Source: Leptospira inadai serovar Lyme str. 10 (GTDB taxonomy: Bacteria; Spirochaetota; Leptospiria; Leptospirales; Leptospiraceae). Taken from it: a stretch of 64,000 nt of DNA. The position numbers and the translations under genes are program-made. Location: assembly GCF_000243675.2 (NCBI RefSeq), contig NZ_AHMM02000025.1:930001-994000 (forward strand). The letters run 5' to 3'. Numbering within the stretch: position 1 is the first letter of the stretch; each line of letters starts with the position of its first letter. The notes beneath the pieces were generated by a model, which saw nothing but the letters and a program-made list of their open reading frames with translations, searched no databases and was not told where the DNA came from. Shown here one piece after another: positions 10,225-19,780 of the stretch.

Positions 10225-11409
10225 ATGAAAGGTACTTTAGAGAAGAGTTTTGATCTATTTAATCCCACGGAGAATCATCTCTCCTTGAGGGAAAACGTTG
10301 CGGCATTCGCTAAACAAAGTTTGGATGAACAGGCAAAGGAGCACGACGACGGGGAATTATTTAACGCGTCTCTTTTCCGCCGACTTGGTACCGAGCTCGG
10401 CATCTTTGGCGTAACGGTTCCGGAGGAAGACGGCGGCATGGGCTTGGATCCCGTCGCAAGCGTCATCATTCATGAGGAATTTTCCGCGTACGACCCCGGA
10501 TTTACCCTTTCCTACCTAGCGCACGAGGTACTGTTCGTAAATAATTTCTACCATAGCTCCAACGCTCTGCAAAAGCGAAAATATCTGGCTAAAGTATTGT
10601 CGGGAGAATGGATCGGCGGGATGGGCATGACCGAACCCGGTGCCGGGACAGACGTACTCGGAATGAGTACGATAGCGGTTCGGCGTGGAGACAAATACGT
10701 TCTAAACGGCACAAAACAATACATCACGAACGGAAACGTGGGCCAGGTGTTTCTGATATATGCGAAAACAAGCAAAGAAGCGCGGCGTACGACCGCCTTC
10801 GTCGTGGAAAGCTCCTTCCCCGGATTTAGCGTCGGTAAAAAAGAGGAAAAGATGGGAATGCGATCTTCCCCCACGACTCAATTAGTTTTTGATAATACGG
10901 AAGTCCCCGCAGAAAATTTAATCGGTGCGGAAGACGGCGCTCTGGTTCACATGATGAGAAACCTCGAAATCGAGAGGGTCACTTTGGCCGCGCAATCGTT
11001 GGGGATCGCAAAACGTTGCGTCGAGATCATGTGCGATTACACGATTCGTCATAGGGAAGCGTTCGGCAAAAAACTCATAGAGTTCGGGCAAATCCAAAGA
11101 CTCGTAGCGGAGTCCTACGCGGACTATCAGGCCGCTCGTGCATTAGTCTATGATGTTGCGGCGAAGATTCATCCCGAAAATCGCAATTCACTCGGAGCCG
11201 CCTCCGCAAAACTTGTCGCTACTCAAATGGCGGAGAGAGTTTCTAGAAACGCGATCCAGGTTTTGGGCGGTTACGGTTATTGTCGGGAATATCCTGTGGA
11301 AAGATTGCATAGGGATGCGATTTTGCTTTCTATCGGAGGAGGGACCAACGAGGCCATGCAGAAGAATATCGCCGCTGATTTGCGGGCGATATATAGTACA
11401 TCGTGTTAA
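10225..11409 (+). CDS. Acyl-CoA dehydrogenase, isovaleryl/long-chain-type active site
   Basis: This 394-aa flavoenzyme would oxidise an acyl-CoA at the alpha-beta bond and pass electrons to ETF. FAD and substrate loops are visible: GGMGMTEPGAGTDVLGM near residue 130, then the C-terminal QVLGGYGYCREYPVERLHRD. The usual catalytic Glu of the medium-chain type (in EGT) is replaced by Gly (IGGGTNEAMQ). A Glu is present in helix G as LEIERVTLAAQSLG, the alternative position used by isovaleryl- and long-chain-type enzymes. So it is probably active, perhaps on branched substrates. SD-like GGAAGAGAGG precedes the ATG. Confidence 0.92.
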   Translation: MKGTLEKSFDLFNPTENHLSLRENVAAFAKQSLDEQAKEHDDGELFNASLFRRLGTELGIFGVTVPEEDGGMGLDPVASVIIHEEFSAYDPGFTLSYLAHEVLFVNNFYHSSNALQKRKYLAKVLSGEWIGGMGMTEPGAGTDVLGMSTIAVRRGDKYVLNGTKQYITNGNVGQVFLIYAKTSKEARRTTAFVVESSFPGFSVGKKEEKMGMRSSPTTQLVFDNTEVPAENLIGAEDGALVHMMRNLEIERVTLAAQSLGIAKRCVEIMCDYTIRHREAFGKKLIEFGQIQRLVAESYADYQAARALVYDVAAKIHPENRNSLGAASAKLVATQMAERVSRNAIQVLGGYGYCREYPVERLHRDAILLSIGGGTNEAMQKNIAADLRAIYSTSC

Positions 11410-11413
11410 GTAT

Positions 11414-11589
11414 CAGAAGACAGAGGACTGAAGACAGAACATCGGCAAGCGGAAATTCCATGTTCTTTACGAAAGATTCCTGTGTTACAGGAGATCTTTC
11501 CTCTACTTCTGTAACCATTCCGATGTCTAAGCAGCTTCTGTCGAGCGTGAGCAAAGCGAGCGCGTCTGTCTTCTGACCTCCGTCCTCTG
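11414..11589 (+). repeat. Dispersed terminal-inverted-repeat element, copy A
   Basis: This 176-bp element begins 4 bases after the acyl-CoA dehydrogenase stop. The left end starts CAGAAGACAGAGGACTGAAG. The right end, read on the other strand, starts CAGAGGACGGAGGTCAGAAG, so the ends are imperfect inverted repeats. An internal hairpin pairs GTTACAG (11484-11490) with CTGTAAC (11509-11515). Related copies occur at 44.8-45.1, 53.8 and 61.0 kb. No protein-coding frame is convincing inside it. It looks like a non-autonomous MITE-like element or a structured intergenic repeat. Confidence 0.8.
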
Positions 11590-11687
11590 AAAGACCCGTA
11601 AAGTTCTTCCCCCCGGAACCCCTCTTAATAAGTTCTGTTTCGGAGCCTAGGAAATCAGGACGGGCTTCGAATCGATCGAGGGAAATC

Positions 11688-12779
11688 ATGGCATTTAGAA
11701 AAAAAACCGCAGAGAATTTACGCGCGAGTTTTTCCTCAAGAGTCCGTAAAACAGTCTTTCTCACATATCTGTCGTTTTTCGTGACGGCCTGCGGAACGCT
11801 TGCCGTTACCGAGCATAAATATTCCTCCAGCAATTTAAATCGAAGCGTCTTGACTTTGAACGAAACCGATCCGTTACCGGCCGATCGGAATCTTCATGCC
11901 GACCATTATCCGGCTTCGAACGAAAGAAGATTGGATTTATTTCGTTCGAGAGTGGAAGGACTAGGGGGCGGTTATATCGGGGTGGGGACCGATCAAAATC
12001 TGACTCTAGTCGCCTGGGCAAAAAGCGAATATGCGTTTCTTGCCGATTTTGATCCGATAACGGTGGCAATTAACCGAATTCATTTGTATTTTTTGGAAAT
12101 TTCTCCCACGTATGCCGAATTCGAAGCACTATGGGACGCAAAGAATAAAAAGGAAACTCTTGTCGTTCTAGAAAAGAGATTTTCTTCGGATCCCGAATTC
12201 AAGGTGATCGGCAAAGCCTACGAGATCGCACTTAAGAAAGGAGGCGTTCCGCAACGATTGGGCGATCTAAAGAAAATATCGAAAGCATTCGATTTTAAAT
12301 CCTTTCATAACGACCCTAACGATTACGACTATCTGAGAAATATGGTTTTGGAAGGACGCATTCTTGCGGTCGACGGAAATTTGTTGGGCACAAAAACGTT
12401 TCGGGCAATCGGTGAAAAAGCAACCAAGATCCATATACCGATCCGTATTCTGTATACTTCGAATGCGGAGGAATATTTCCGTTATCCGGACGATATGAGA
12501 AAGAATTTTCTAGGCCTTCCTACCGACGAAAAAAGTATCCTGATCCGTACCGTAACGAAAGGCGCGAAGGTTTACGGATTCCCGGACGGAGAAATGTTTC
12601 CGAAGGATTACCCGTTTCATTACAATATTCAATCGATGGATAATTTTAAGATTTGGTTAAATAAACCCGGCGCTCTGTCCACTACCGCAATCTTGTCCAA
12701 AAGAAAGCAGATCGTAAAAGGACTTTCCGTTGTCGAAGGAACTCCTACGGACGAGTCCAAGAAGACCGCACAAAAATAA
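11688..12779 (+). CDS. Putative lipoprotein, function unknown
   Basis: The 363-aa product has a long basic start, then a hydrophobic stretch ending in FFVTAC (Cys35), a plausible leptospiral lipobox, so it is probably a lipoprotein. The mature part contains a Gly-rich segment (VEGLGGGYIGVGTDQN), followed by regions about an alpha-helical bundle and a possible catalytic pocket that I cannot name. The next gene (CapA-like) starts 11 bases after the stop, so the two are probably one operon and both act outside the cytoplasm. Confidence 0.75.
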   Translation: MAFRKKTAENLRASFSSRVRKTVFLTYLSFFVTACGTLAVTEHKYSSSNLNRSVLTLNETDPLPADRNLHADHYPASNERRLDLFRSRVEGLGGGYIGVGTDQNLTLVAWAKSEYAFLADFDPITVAINRIHLYFLEISPTYAEFEALWDAKNKKETLVVLEKRFSSDPEFKVIGKAYEIALKKGGVPQRLGDLKKISKAFDFKSFHNDPNDYDYLRNMVLEGRILAVDGNLLGTKTFRAIGEKATKIHIPIRILYTSNAEEYFRYPDDMRKNFLGLPTDEKSILIRTVTKGAKVYGFPDGEMFPKDYPFHYNIQSMDNFKIWLNKPGALSTTAILSKRKQIVKGLSVVEGTPTDESKKTAQK

Positions 12780-12790
12780 ATCCGTAATCG

Positions 12791-13933
12791 ATGGTTCAAT
12801 TATTTATGACGTTCCGAAAAGTTTTCTTTTTCTCCTCGGCTTTCGGGTTACTGTTAGTTTGCTCCGCGACAGGCGGTCAGGTTAAGTCTTCTTCTCCGAA
12901 CGTTTTAAGAATGGTAGCCGTGGGAGATATCATGTCGCATCAGACTCAAATCGATTCGGCGTATGATAAATCCTGCGACTGTTGGGACTTTAGCGGAGTT
13001 TTCGAGGAGATCGCTCCCATGATTTCCGAGGCGGACTTGGCGGTGGGAAATCTGGAAACTACCTTACCGGGAGATCCGAAACAATATACTGGCTATCCTC
13101 AGTTCGGTGCTCCGGATTCGCTTGCGAAAGCGATTCGAGATGCGGGGTTCGACGTTCTCTCTACGGCCAATAATCATTCCTGCGACAAAGGAAAAGTAGG
13201 AGTGGTTCGAACCATTACGGTTTTAGAGGAGTTGGGTTTAAAACATTTAGGAACGTATAGAACAAGGGAGGAATATGAGAAGAATCGAATTCTTAAGATG
13301 CAGGTCGGCGATTTTGATTTAGTATTCCTGGACTATACTTACGGAACGAACGGTCTCGAAATTCCTAACGGAACGGTGGTGAATCTAATCGACAAGACCA
13401 AAATTTCGGAAGATATCACGTTCGCTAAAAAAAGTAAACCGGACGGAATCATCGTTATGTACCATTTCGGTACCGAATATCTCCGGGAACCGGATTCGTT
13501 TCAAAAAGAGATTGTGGATTTTACTTTGGAAGCCGGTGCCGATATCGTACTAGGCGGCCATCCTCATAGTTTGCAGAGATTCGGAAAAAAGACGATTAAG
13601 GATCGCTTTGGAATCGAGAAGGAACGATTTTTCATTTATTCTTTAGGAAATTTTATCTCCGGTCAGGATCGCCGATACGTGGACGGAGGAATCGTTTTGA
13701 ATTTTTCCCTTTCAAAAGAGACGGGAAAACTTTCGATCATCGATATTTTCTACGAACCTATTTGGGTATATATAGATCGGACCGGATCTAAAGGACCTAA
13801 GTTCAGGCTAGTTCCCGTTCGAAAATACCTAAAAAACGATCAGCCTCGAAAACTTCCCGAAGCGGCCTTTCAAAGGATGTTACAATTTTATAAAGATACG
13901 ATAGAAGTATTGGGGACACCCGGCCCAAAATAA
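12791..13933 (+). CDS. CapA-family (poly-gamma-glutamate synthesis type) lipoprotein
   Basis: The CapA family belongs to the calcineurin-like metallophosphoesterase superfamily. Visible family blocks are VAVGDIMSHQTQID near residue 42, ADLAVGNLETTLPG, ANNHSCDKG, MYHFGTEYLREP and the C-terminal metal-site block LGGHPHSLQ. The N-terminus is a signal with Cys24 (LLLVCSA), so a lipid anchor is likely. CapA proteins act in capsule poly-glutamate anchoring elsewhere. No capBC genes are nearby, so the substrate here is unknown. An in-frame ATG at 12806 is a possible alternative start. Confidence 0.88.
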   Translation: MVQLFMTFRKVFFFSSAFGLLLVCSATGGQVKSSSPNVLRMVAVGDIMSHQTQIDSAYDKSCDCWDFSGVFEEIAPMISEADLAVGNLETTLPGDPKQYTGYPQFGAPDSLAKAIRDAGFDVLSTANNHSCDKGKVGVVRTITVLEELGLKHLGTYRTREEYEKNRILKMQVGDFDLVFLDYTYGTNGLEIPNGTVVNLIDKTKISEDITFAKKSKPDGIIVMYHFGTEYLREPDSFQKEIVDFTLEAGADIVLGGHPHSLQRFGKKTIKDRFGIEKERFFIYSLGNFISGQDRRYVDGGIVLNFSLSKETGKLSIIDIFYEPIWVYIDRTGSKGPKFRLVPVRKYLKNDQPRKLPEAAFQRMLQFYKDTIEVLGTPGPK

Positions 13934-14010
13934 TCGATCTTCGAATTTTAAACTTGTTTTTCTTTTCGATCTAAGCCCTTATTTTTTCTCGAGGTGAACC
14001 GGTAAAATCG

Positions 14011-14973
14011 ATGCGCTTTTCTAGAAAGGAATTCCTCGGAATCGGCGCGGGATTGCTGGCAAGCCGACTCGGCAAAAAATTCGAAAATCTTTTTTCTCTC
14101 TCGGCCGAAACGAGAAAGATCGAAGGGAGACCCGCTATGCTCCTACGGAAAATTCCCGGTTCGGAGGAAACAATTCCGGCCATCGGCTTGGGAACCTGGC
14201 AAACGTTCGATGTCACGCCCGACGATCGTTCCCTTGCCCCATTAAACGAAGTTCTACGGGATTTTTTGCAGGAGGGTGGAACCGTAATCGATTCTTCGCC
14301 CATGTACGGAAGAGCGGAAGAAACGATCGGAATCCTTTCCCAGCGGTTAAGCGAATCCGAACGTCGAAAGATATTTCTTGCAACGAAAGTATGGACAAAG
14401 GGTGAGGCTGCGGGGCGGGCTCAGATAGAAGCTTCCTTTCGAAAAATGAAGTCCGAAAAAATCGATCTTTTCCAAATTCATAATCTTTTAGATGTTTCCG
14501 CTCATTTAAAAACTCTGAGAGAACTGAAAGAAAAGGGAAAGATTCGCTACATCGGCCTAACCCATTTTACTCCTTCCGCATTTGCCGAAATGGAGCGGAT
14601 CGCAATCAGGGATAAAACGGAATTTCTTCAAATTCCCTATTCTATCCTAACGCGAGAGGCGGAAAATCGTCTTTTACCGTTTGCCGCTCAAAATGGAATA
14701 GCGATCCTCGTCAACCGACCCTTCGAAGAAGGCGGACTCTTTCGCAGAACGAAGGGGAAAGTTCTTCCCGAATATTTTAAAGAATGGGGATGTGATTCAT
14801 TCGCTCAGGCTTTTTTAAAATATATTATCTCTCATCCTGCGGTCACTTGTGTGATCCCTGCGACGGCTAAACTTTCCCACCTGCAGGATAATATGCGTGC
14901 CGGATTCGGAAATTTACCGGAGAACGCCGAAAGAAAGCGTTTCCTTTCCAATTTACTCGAAGCTCTGGAATAG
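14011..14973 (+). CDS. Aldo/keto reductase with Tat-like signal
   Basis: This 320-aa NADPH-dependent oxidoreductase-type protein starts MRFSRKEFLGIGAGLLASRL. That resembles a twin-arginine signal with one Arg replaced by Lys (SRKEFLG), so export is possible but uncertain. The AKR barrel follows: GLGTWQTFDV, then the catalytic Asp-Tyr region as DSSPMYGRAEETIG, the Lys in ATKVWTKG, and IHNLLDV in place of the usual His block. The C-terminus has the cofactor loop VIPATAKLSHLQDN. It has no close operon partner. Confidence 0.87.
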   Translation: MRFSRKEFLGIGAGLLASRLGKKFENLFSLSAETRKIEGRPAMLLRKIPGSEETIPAIGLGTWQTFDVTPDDRSLAPLNEVLRDFLQEGGTVIDSSPMYGRAEETIGILSQRLSESERRKIFLATKVWTKGEAAGRAQIEASFRKMKSEKIDLFQIHNLLDVSAHLKTLRELKEKGKIRYIGLTHFTPSAFAEMERIAIRDKTEFLQIPYSILTREAENRLLPFAAQNGIAILVNRPFEEGGLFRRTKGKVLPEYFKEWGCDSFAQAFLKYIISHPAVTCVIPATAKLSHLQDNMRAGFGNLPENAERKRFLSNLLEALE

Positions 14974-15074
14974 AAATTTCATTTTGCGCTTTCGACGGAT
15001 TGTTTCGAACGGGAAATTTTCCTCTTTTCAAGGAAAATAAATGGCCTAGAATATTCCCGCCGGGAGAACCAACT

Positions 15075-15971
15075 ATGTCGGAAAAATTATGGAAGACTCA
15101 TGCACTCGCGTGGAAAGCTGCGGGAACTTTCTTCGAATGGAAGCGGAAAAAAATCTTTTATAGAACCGGCGGAACCGGCCCGAATCTTCTTCTTTTGCAC
15201 GGATTCCCCACATCTTCGTGGGATTGGAAAGATCTATGGGAAAGCCTTACCTCTCGTTATCACGTGATTGCCCTGGACTATCTCGGTTTCGGATTTTCGG
15301 ACAAACCGAAAGGAGGGCATTATTCGGTATTTCAATATGCCGACCAAGCGGAAGATTTGCTTCAGGATCTGAAAATCGACGATGTTCATCTTCTGGCCCA
15401 CGATTTGGGGGACACGGTCGCCCAGGAATTATTGGCCCGATTTAGGGAGAAGTTGGCCGGACAAAGAATCGGCGGTCCGGATTTAAAATCCGCCTTCTTA
15501 CTTAACGGAGGGATATTTCCCGAAACACATCGACCTAGAACGATTCAAAAATTGTTGAATGGGCCGTTCGGATTTCTCTTTTCGAATTTGCTGAACAAAT
15601 CTTCCTTCGAGCGAAATCTGTCCGAAGTTTTCGGTCCCGAAACGAAACCTAGTAAAGAGGAGTTGGACGGTTTTTGGGAATGCGTGAGTAACGGGGGAGG
15701 AAGGTCGGTCTATCATAAACTCATTCGATATATAAGAGAACGAAAACTTTTCAGAGAAAGATGGGTCGGCGCAATACTGGACTCTCCTGTGCCTTTCGCA
15801 TTCGGCGACGGATTACTAGATCCCGTAAGCGGATTCCAAGTCGTCCAAAGGTTAAAGCAATTCAGACCCGAAGCGAAGATCTATGAATTTACGAAGATAG
15901 GGCATTATCCTCAAACCGAGGCTCCTGAGGATGTGTTGAAAGCATATTATAACTTTCGAGCACAACTTTAG
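15075..15971 (+). CDS. Alpha/beta hydrolase, MEST/haloalkane-dehalogenase-like
   Basis: I take the ATG at 15075, which follows GGGAG, giving 298 aa. The frame also opens at a TTG at 15000. The oxyanion block is LLHGFPTSSWDW. The nucleophile elbow reads LLAHDLGDTVAQELL, so the nucleophile is Asp, as in haloalkane dehalogenases, epoxide hydrolases and the MEST family, whose HDYGDTVAQELL block it closely resembles. The C-terminal His is probably in IGHYPQTEAPE. The substrate is unknown. A cap domain lies between about residues 130 and 220. Confidence 0.85.
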   Translation: MSEKLWKTHALAWKAAGTFFEWKRKKIFYRTGGTGPNLLLLHGFPTSSWDWKDLWESLTSRYHVIALDYLGFGFSDKPKGGHYSVFQYADQAEDLLQDLKIDDVHLLAHDLGDTVAQELLARFREKLAGQRIGGPDLKSAFLLNGGIFPETHRPRTIQKLLNGPFGFLFSNLLNKSSFERNLSEVFGPETKPSKEELDGFWECVSNGGGRSVYHKLIRYIRERKLFRERWVGAILDSPVPFAFGDGLLDPVSGFQVVQRLKQFRPEAKIYEFTKIGHYPQTEAPEDVLKAYYNFRAQL

Positions 15972-16161
15972 ACTGTCCCGAGTTTCTTTACTTTCGATCA
16001 GGGCGAAATAGAAACGCATTTTCATTTTATAGCGGCGTTCGACACGATTGCCTTCGTTTTCCTTATTTTTAGATCTTGCGGAAAGGATATTCTATTCCTA
16101 TTATTTCCTTGAAAAAAAGGAAATTCCTGCAAAAATGAAACGAAAGTGAAAGAAATTTCTG

Positions 16162-16983
16162 ATGCCGAAAGTCGCTTACAATAATCCGCGTTTCTTCGAC
16201 TTCCTATATGATGATTTTCTCTGCGCCGTTGTAGATTCGCATGTAGTAAGTTCAGGCGTGCTATTTCATTCTCTCACTAAAGAAAACGTCTGGGAATTAT
16301 TCGAAATCACCGGAGTACTTTCCGAGCTGGAAAAAAAAGGATACCCTTTCCCTAAGTTAGATTTATCCGGAACCGATGATTTATACCAACGAGTGGTTCT
16401 TACCGAAGGCGGAGAAATTCTTATCCACCTCAGGTTGAGCATCCAAGAGTATCGGATTCAAATTAACGACTACTTCTTCAAAGAAAAATATCTGGTCATC
16501 AATTGGCTGCAGACACGTCATCCGAAACATCCGGATCGGGAGAAGTCTAGATTGTATCCGGGACAGGATATGCCCGGTCTCGGAATCTTTCCGGAGATGG
16601 CCGATTTTATAGGATTTCTAATCATTTCCCTGCGATTGAACGGAGCTGTTGTGCGTCCCGAATATTTCCACGATGCGATGCTCTTCTCCAGAAAATTCCA
16701 ATTTTTAGAAGTGGAATCGAAAGCGCTTTTTAAGGCCCTAAGAAATGCGTTTCCGAAGCACTCCATTCGAGCCATCTCAACCTTAGTACAGCAGGGGAAG
16801 GTACTGGACCAGAAACGGGGGGTAATCGAATGGAAACCGGTAGAAATGATTTTCTTTTTAGAAAAAACCCTGGCTCATTTTGTTTTTAACCGTAAGTTCG
16901 AAAAAAAAGTCTCTAAGGTTTTGGAGAGCTATAAACTTACCTTAGCGGAAGGTGCTGAGGAAGAGTTAGGCCTAAAGGTTTAG
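16162..16983 (+). CDS. Conserved-looking soluble protein, function unknown
   Basis: This 273-aa protein has no signal peptide or membrane span. A distinctive block, RLYPGQDMPGLGIF near residue 130, is preceded by a beta-rich region containing LIHLRLSIQEYRIQIND. The C-terminal third is helical and basic (VFNRKFEKKVSKVLESYK). I recall similar PGQD-PGLG blocks in uncharacterised bacterial proteins but cannot name a function. It is followed 118 bases later by a PilZ gene in the same direction. The gap 15972-16161 shows no gene. Confidence 0.7.
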   Translation: MPKVAYNNPRFFDFLYDDFLCAVVDSHVVSSGVLFHSLTKENVWELFEITGVLSELEKKGYPFPKLDLSGTDDLYQRVVLTEGGEILIHLRLSIQEYRIQINDYFFKEKYLVINWLQTRHPKHPDREKSRLYPGQDMPGLGIFPEMADFIGFLIISLRLNGAVVRPEYFHDAMLFSRKFQFLEVESKALFKALRNAFPKHSIRAISTLVQQGKVLDQKRGVIEWKPVEMIFFLEKTLAHFVFNRKFEKKVSKVLESYKLTLAEGAEEELGLKV

Positions 16984-17101
16984 GCGATTTTTCGAACATT
17001 TGTTTTGAAATTATTTTTATTTTAGATATAATTTTGTTCTCCCGTCTCATTAGCTAGTAGGTTAGCTTTGGCCAGGTCTCGTCTTTTCTGGAGGAGGGTG
17101 G

Positions 17102-17458
17102 ATGGAAAAAAGAAAACATGTACGTGTCGTGCCTTTCCCCAACCAACCGGTTCAGGTTCAATTGATGGGGAACGGATTCATAGATATTCTCATCGCCCAA
17201 GACTTGAGTCAAAGCGGGATCGCCATACGCGTTCCTCATCATTTTGACGGTTGCGATATTCATTCCTCGGTGGAATTGGTCGTTTCGCTCCCAGGATATA
17301 AGCCCTTCAAAGCCACAGGGCTCATTAAGCATTTAGCTCCGGCCAAAGAAGCGGACGGGTTTTTTGGGGTTCAATTCACGCAGTTAGACCCCAAGGGGAA
17401 AATTTTTTTAGTCGATTTTGTAAAAAAATTAGTCTCTCAGCGCAGAATGGCAGGTTAA
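17102..17458 (+). CDS. PilZ-domain protein (putative c-di-GMP receptor)
   Basis: This 118-aa protein is essentially one PilZ domain. The c-di-GMP-binding RxxxR-like start appears as EKRKHVRVVP and the second motif D-x-S-x-x-G as QDLSQSGIAI. The barrel continues through VELVVSLPGYKPFKATGLI to FFGVQFTQL. A strong Shine-Dalgarno (GGAGGAGGG) lies just before the ATG. It probably senses c-di-GMP and acts on a partner protein. The closest same-strand neighbour is the acyltransferase gene 96 bases downstream. Confidence 0.87.
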   Translation: MEKRKHVRVVPFPNQPVQVQLMGNGFIDILIAQDLSQSGIAIRVPHHFDGCDIHSSVELVVSLPGYKPFKATGLIKHLAPAKEADGFFGVQFTQLDPKGKIFLVDFVKKLVSQRRMAG

Positions 17459-17554
17459 TAAGGGCAGTCACCGGAATTTCTTTCCCTTGTAATCCGACTG
17501 TAACGAAAAGGAAGGATAGATGGAACTATCCTACAGAAAGGAAGAAGGACAACA

Positions 17555-18334
17555 ATGGGATCAGGATCTGTCCAAAACAGGCTAAAAACAGAACGAAAAC
17601 TCGAGGTCAGAATTGCCGAGAATCAGCTCGAAATCGAGAGAACATTGGCGCTGCGTTATGATGTTTTCAATCTTGAGTTAGGAGAGGGTTTGCCTCAATC
17701 CGCCGCGACTCGTAAAGACCGCGATGAGTATGATCTTTTTTGCGATCATTTAATCGTAGTCGATAAGAATCGTGACGATATGATCGTGGGGACCTACAGA
17801 ATTCTAAGAAGAAGCGTAGCAAAAGCGAATCTAGGTTTTTATTCGGATAACGAATTCGATATTACTAAGATTTACGAACTTGAGCGCGAACCGGCGGAAA
17901 TCGGTCGTAGTTGCGTTCACCCGGAATACAGGGACGGTTCGGTAATTTCTCTTCTTTGGGCCGGATTAGCCCAGTACATGAAGAAAAATAATATCGGGTA
18001 TTTATTCGGATGCGGCTCAGTCCACAGTACCGATGCGCAGACCGCTAACGACGTTTACGCTTTCCTCAAGGAGAAAAAAGCTCTTGCTGGTTCGACGTTC
18101 GACGTAACTCCTCTGCCCGGTTTTGAGATGCCGGATTTCGACCCGAGTTATGCGCCGGAAGATATTAAGGAAGTAACGAAAAGAATCCCTGCTTTGATTA
18201 AGGGATACATTAGAGCGGGTTCGCTCATTTGCGGAACTCCTGCACTAGACAGCGTATTTAAAACGACGGACTTCTTTATTCTCTTTGATATCAAAGATAT
18301 CGAAGCTAGATATAGCAAACATTACCTCGAATAA
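17555..18334 (+). CDS. GNAT-fold N-acyltransferase (OlsB/hemolysin-like)
   Basis: The 259-aa protein resembles acyl-ACP-dependent N-acyltransferases such as ornithine lipid synthase OlsB and N-acyl amino acid synthases. Blocks seen are [14 protein letters not shown], then [26 protein letters not shown] and the active-site region [14 protein letters not shown], followed by GCGSVHSTD. It probably attaches a fatty acyl group to an amino compound to make an aminolipid, but the second gene of ornithine lipid synthesis is not in the window. SD-like AAGGA precedes the ATG. Confidence 0.82.
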   Translation: MGSGSVQNRLKTERKLEVRIAENQLEIERTLALRYDVFNLELGEGLPQSAATRKDRDEYDLFCDHLIVVDKNRDDMIVGTYRILRRSVAKANLGFYSDNEFDITKIYELEREPAEIGRSCVHPEYRDGSVISLLWAGLAQYMKKNNIGYLFGCGSVHSTDAQTANDVYAFLKEKKALAGSTFDVTPLPGFEMPDFDPSYAPEDIKEVTKRIPALIKGYIRAGSLICGTPALDSVFKTTDFFILFDIKDIEARYSKHYLE

Positions 18335-18437
18335 AAATTCTAAGGTTATTTTTATCGGGAAGCAATCGCGCGTAGGATTTAATGTTTCGATCCGAGCGGA
18401 TCGGAAGGCAACTTAAACCACGGAATTTCCCGATTTC

Positions 18438-18485
18438 TCGGGGATGATCGCCCTTGACCTGGCATCCATCCCCGATTTCCTTTAC
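18438..18485 (+). terminator. Stem-loop downstream of the acyltransferase gene
   Basis: TCGGGGATG at 18438-18446 pairs perfectly with CATCCCCGA at 18467-18475, with a 20-base loop, and is followed by a T-rich stretch. It lies in the 236-base gap between the acyltransferase and the PiT-like gene. The long loop and broken T tract make it a weak terminator candidate. It might instead be a regulatory structure. Confidence 0.4.
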
Positions 18486-18570
18486 TTTACTAGGTTGAAA
18501 CTATTTAGTTTCGGTCAATTCGTAAACCGAAGTAAGGTGCCTCTGTCTTTATACGATTCCAATATTTGAA

Positions 18571-19665
18571 ATGAACCAAATCGATTTTCAGCATCCCTCT
18601 TTTCGCGACCAAATCCGTTTCTATTCCCTTGTTTGTTTTGCGGCCGTTCTGATGGTCTCGGGATATATGTACGGGTTTTCTTCTTATTACTTAGGATGGT
18701 TTGCTTTCGCAATTTCCGCCTTCTCCGTGGCCGGTAACGACGCGGTTCAGACTTTAGGTACTTTTATCGAAAGTAAAAAGTCCGTTCGTTGGATTTATAA
18801 AGTGGCCGCTTTAGGCGGTCTACTAACTTTAGTTTTCTGTTATGCTTGGATCGTAGATTCGAGGGAAATACACTTTAACCGTCTGGACGAATTCAAACCG
18901 GTCTCGAACTTTAACCTTCTCCAATTAATCGCTCCCCTCATCCTAGTCGTAATTACCAGAATGAGATCCCCGATCTCCACGACGTTTCTGATTCTAGGAC
19001 TGTTCGGCGGTCAGAATATCGAAAAGATGCTCAGCAAATCCTTCCTCGGATATATGATGGCCTTCGGAACAGCGGTTGTGGTTTGGGGAATTTTGGTAAA
19101 AATCGATTCCCGAGAATATACCGAAGATCATATTCCCGACCCTAAAACGGAGCGACGATGGGCTATCCTTCAATGGTTTTCCACTCTGTTTCTCTGGGGC
19201 GCGTGGCTCGCTCAAGACGCGGCAAACATCGTAGTCTATATCCCGAGACAGTTGACTGCACTAGAATTGGCGGCGGCAGTTTCCATCTTAATCCTCGCGC
19301 TCGGAGTCATTCTCTATATTAACGGCGGTACGATTCAGGAAATCGTGACGGAAAAATCGGATATCCAATGGTCCAAGGCGGCGACCATTATCGATTTAGT
19401 CTACGCTTGCATCCTGCTTTTTTTCCAAAAGTGGAGTGATATGCCTATGTCCACAACATGGGTATTTTTAGGAATGCTCGCAGGGCGGGAGATTATTTTG
19501 AACTTTCTAACCTATCGGGACGCTCCTTATTTAGAAACGTTCCGCAAGGTCGGAAAGGACGTTTTGTTGGCGTCGCTGGGGATCGCGATCAGCATTTTCG
19601 TATTTATTCTCGCCTCTCAAATATATCCGGAAGGCAATTCCATTCTACCTAAGCTTCTTCGCTGA
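18571..19665 (+). CDS. PiT-like inorganic phosphate transporter-related permease
   Basis: The 364-aa protein has about nine to ten hydrophobic segments. Two internally repeated signatures resemble the PiT phosphate transporter family: AGNDAVQTLGTFI near residue 52, similar to the PiT GANDVAN block, and two PxSTT blocks, PISTTFLILGLFGG and PMSTTWVFLGMLAGRE. Duplicated halves are typical of PiT proteins. Transport of phosphate is an inference, and the second GAND-type block is not obvious. No pho-type regulator or PhoU-like gene is adjacent. Confidence 0.65.
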   Translation: MNQIDFQHPSFRDQIRFYSLVCFAAVLMVSGYMYGFSSYYLGWFAFAISAFSVAGNDAVQTLGTFIESKKSVRWIYKVAALGGLLTLVFCYAWIVDSREIHFNRLDEFKPVSNFNLLQLIAPLILVVITRMRSPISTTFLILGLFGGQNIEKMLSKSFLGYMMAFGTAVVVWGILVKIDSREYTEDHIPDPKTERRWAILQWFSTLFLWGAWLAQDAANIVVYIPRQLTALELAAAVSILILALGVILYINGGTIQEIVTEKSDIQWSKAATIIDLVYACILLFFQKWSDMPMSTTWVFLGMLAGREIILNFLTYRDAPYLETFRKVGKDVLLASLGIAISIFVFILASQIYPEGNSILPKLLR

Positions 19666-19780
19666 AAATTTTTAGAACCGTTTTTCAAAGACTGTTCGAA
19701 GTGGAATTTTTATATGTTAGAAAATTCTAATTTTCTAACAATCTTTGAATTTTGCATACGAAAGTCCTCGGAACTTCCGG

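Noticed and set aside
11330..11833. Minus-strand frame across repeat copy A
   Set aside because: It runs through the inverted-repeat element and the start of a plus-strand lipoprotein gene. It arises from repeat sequence.
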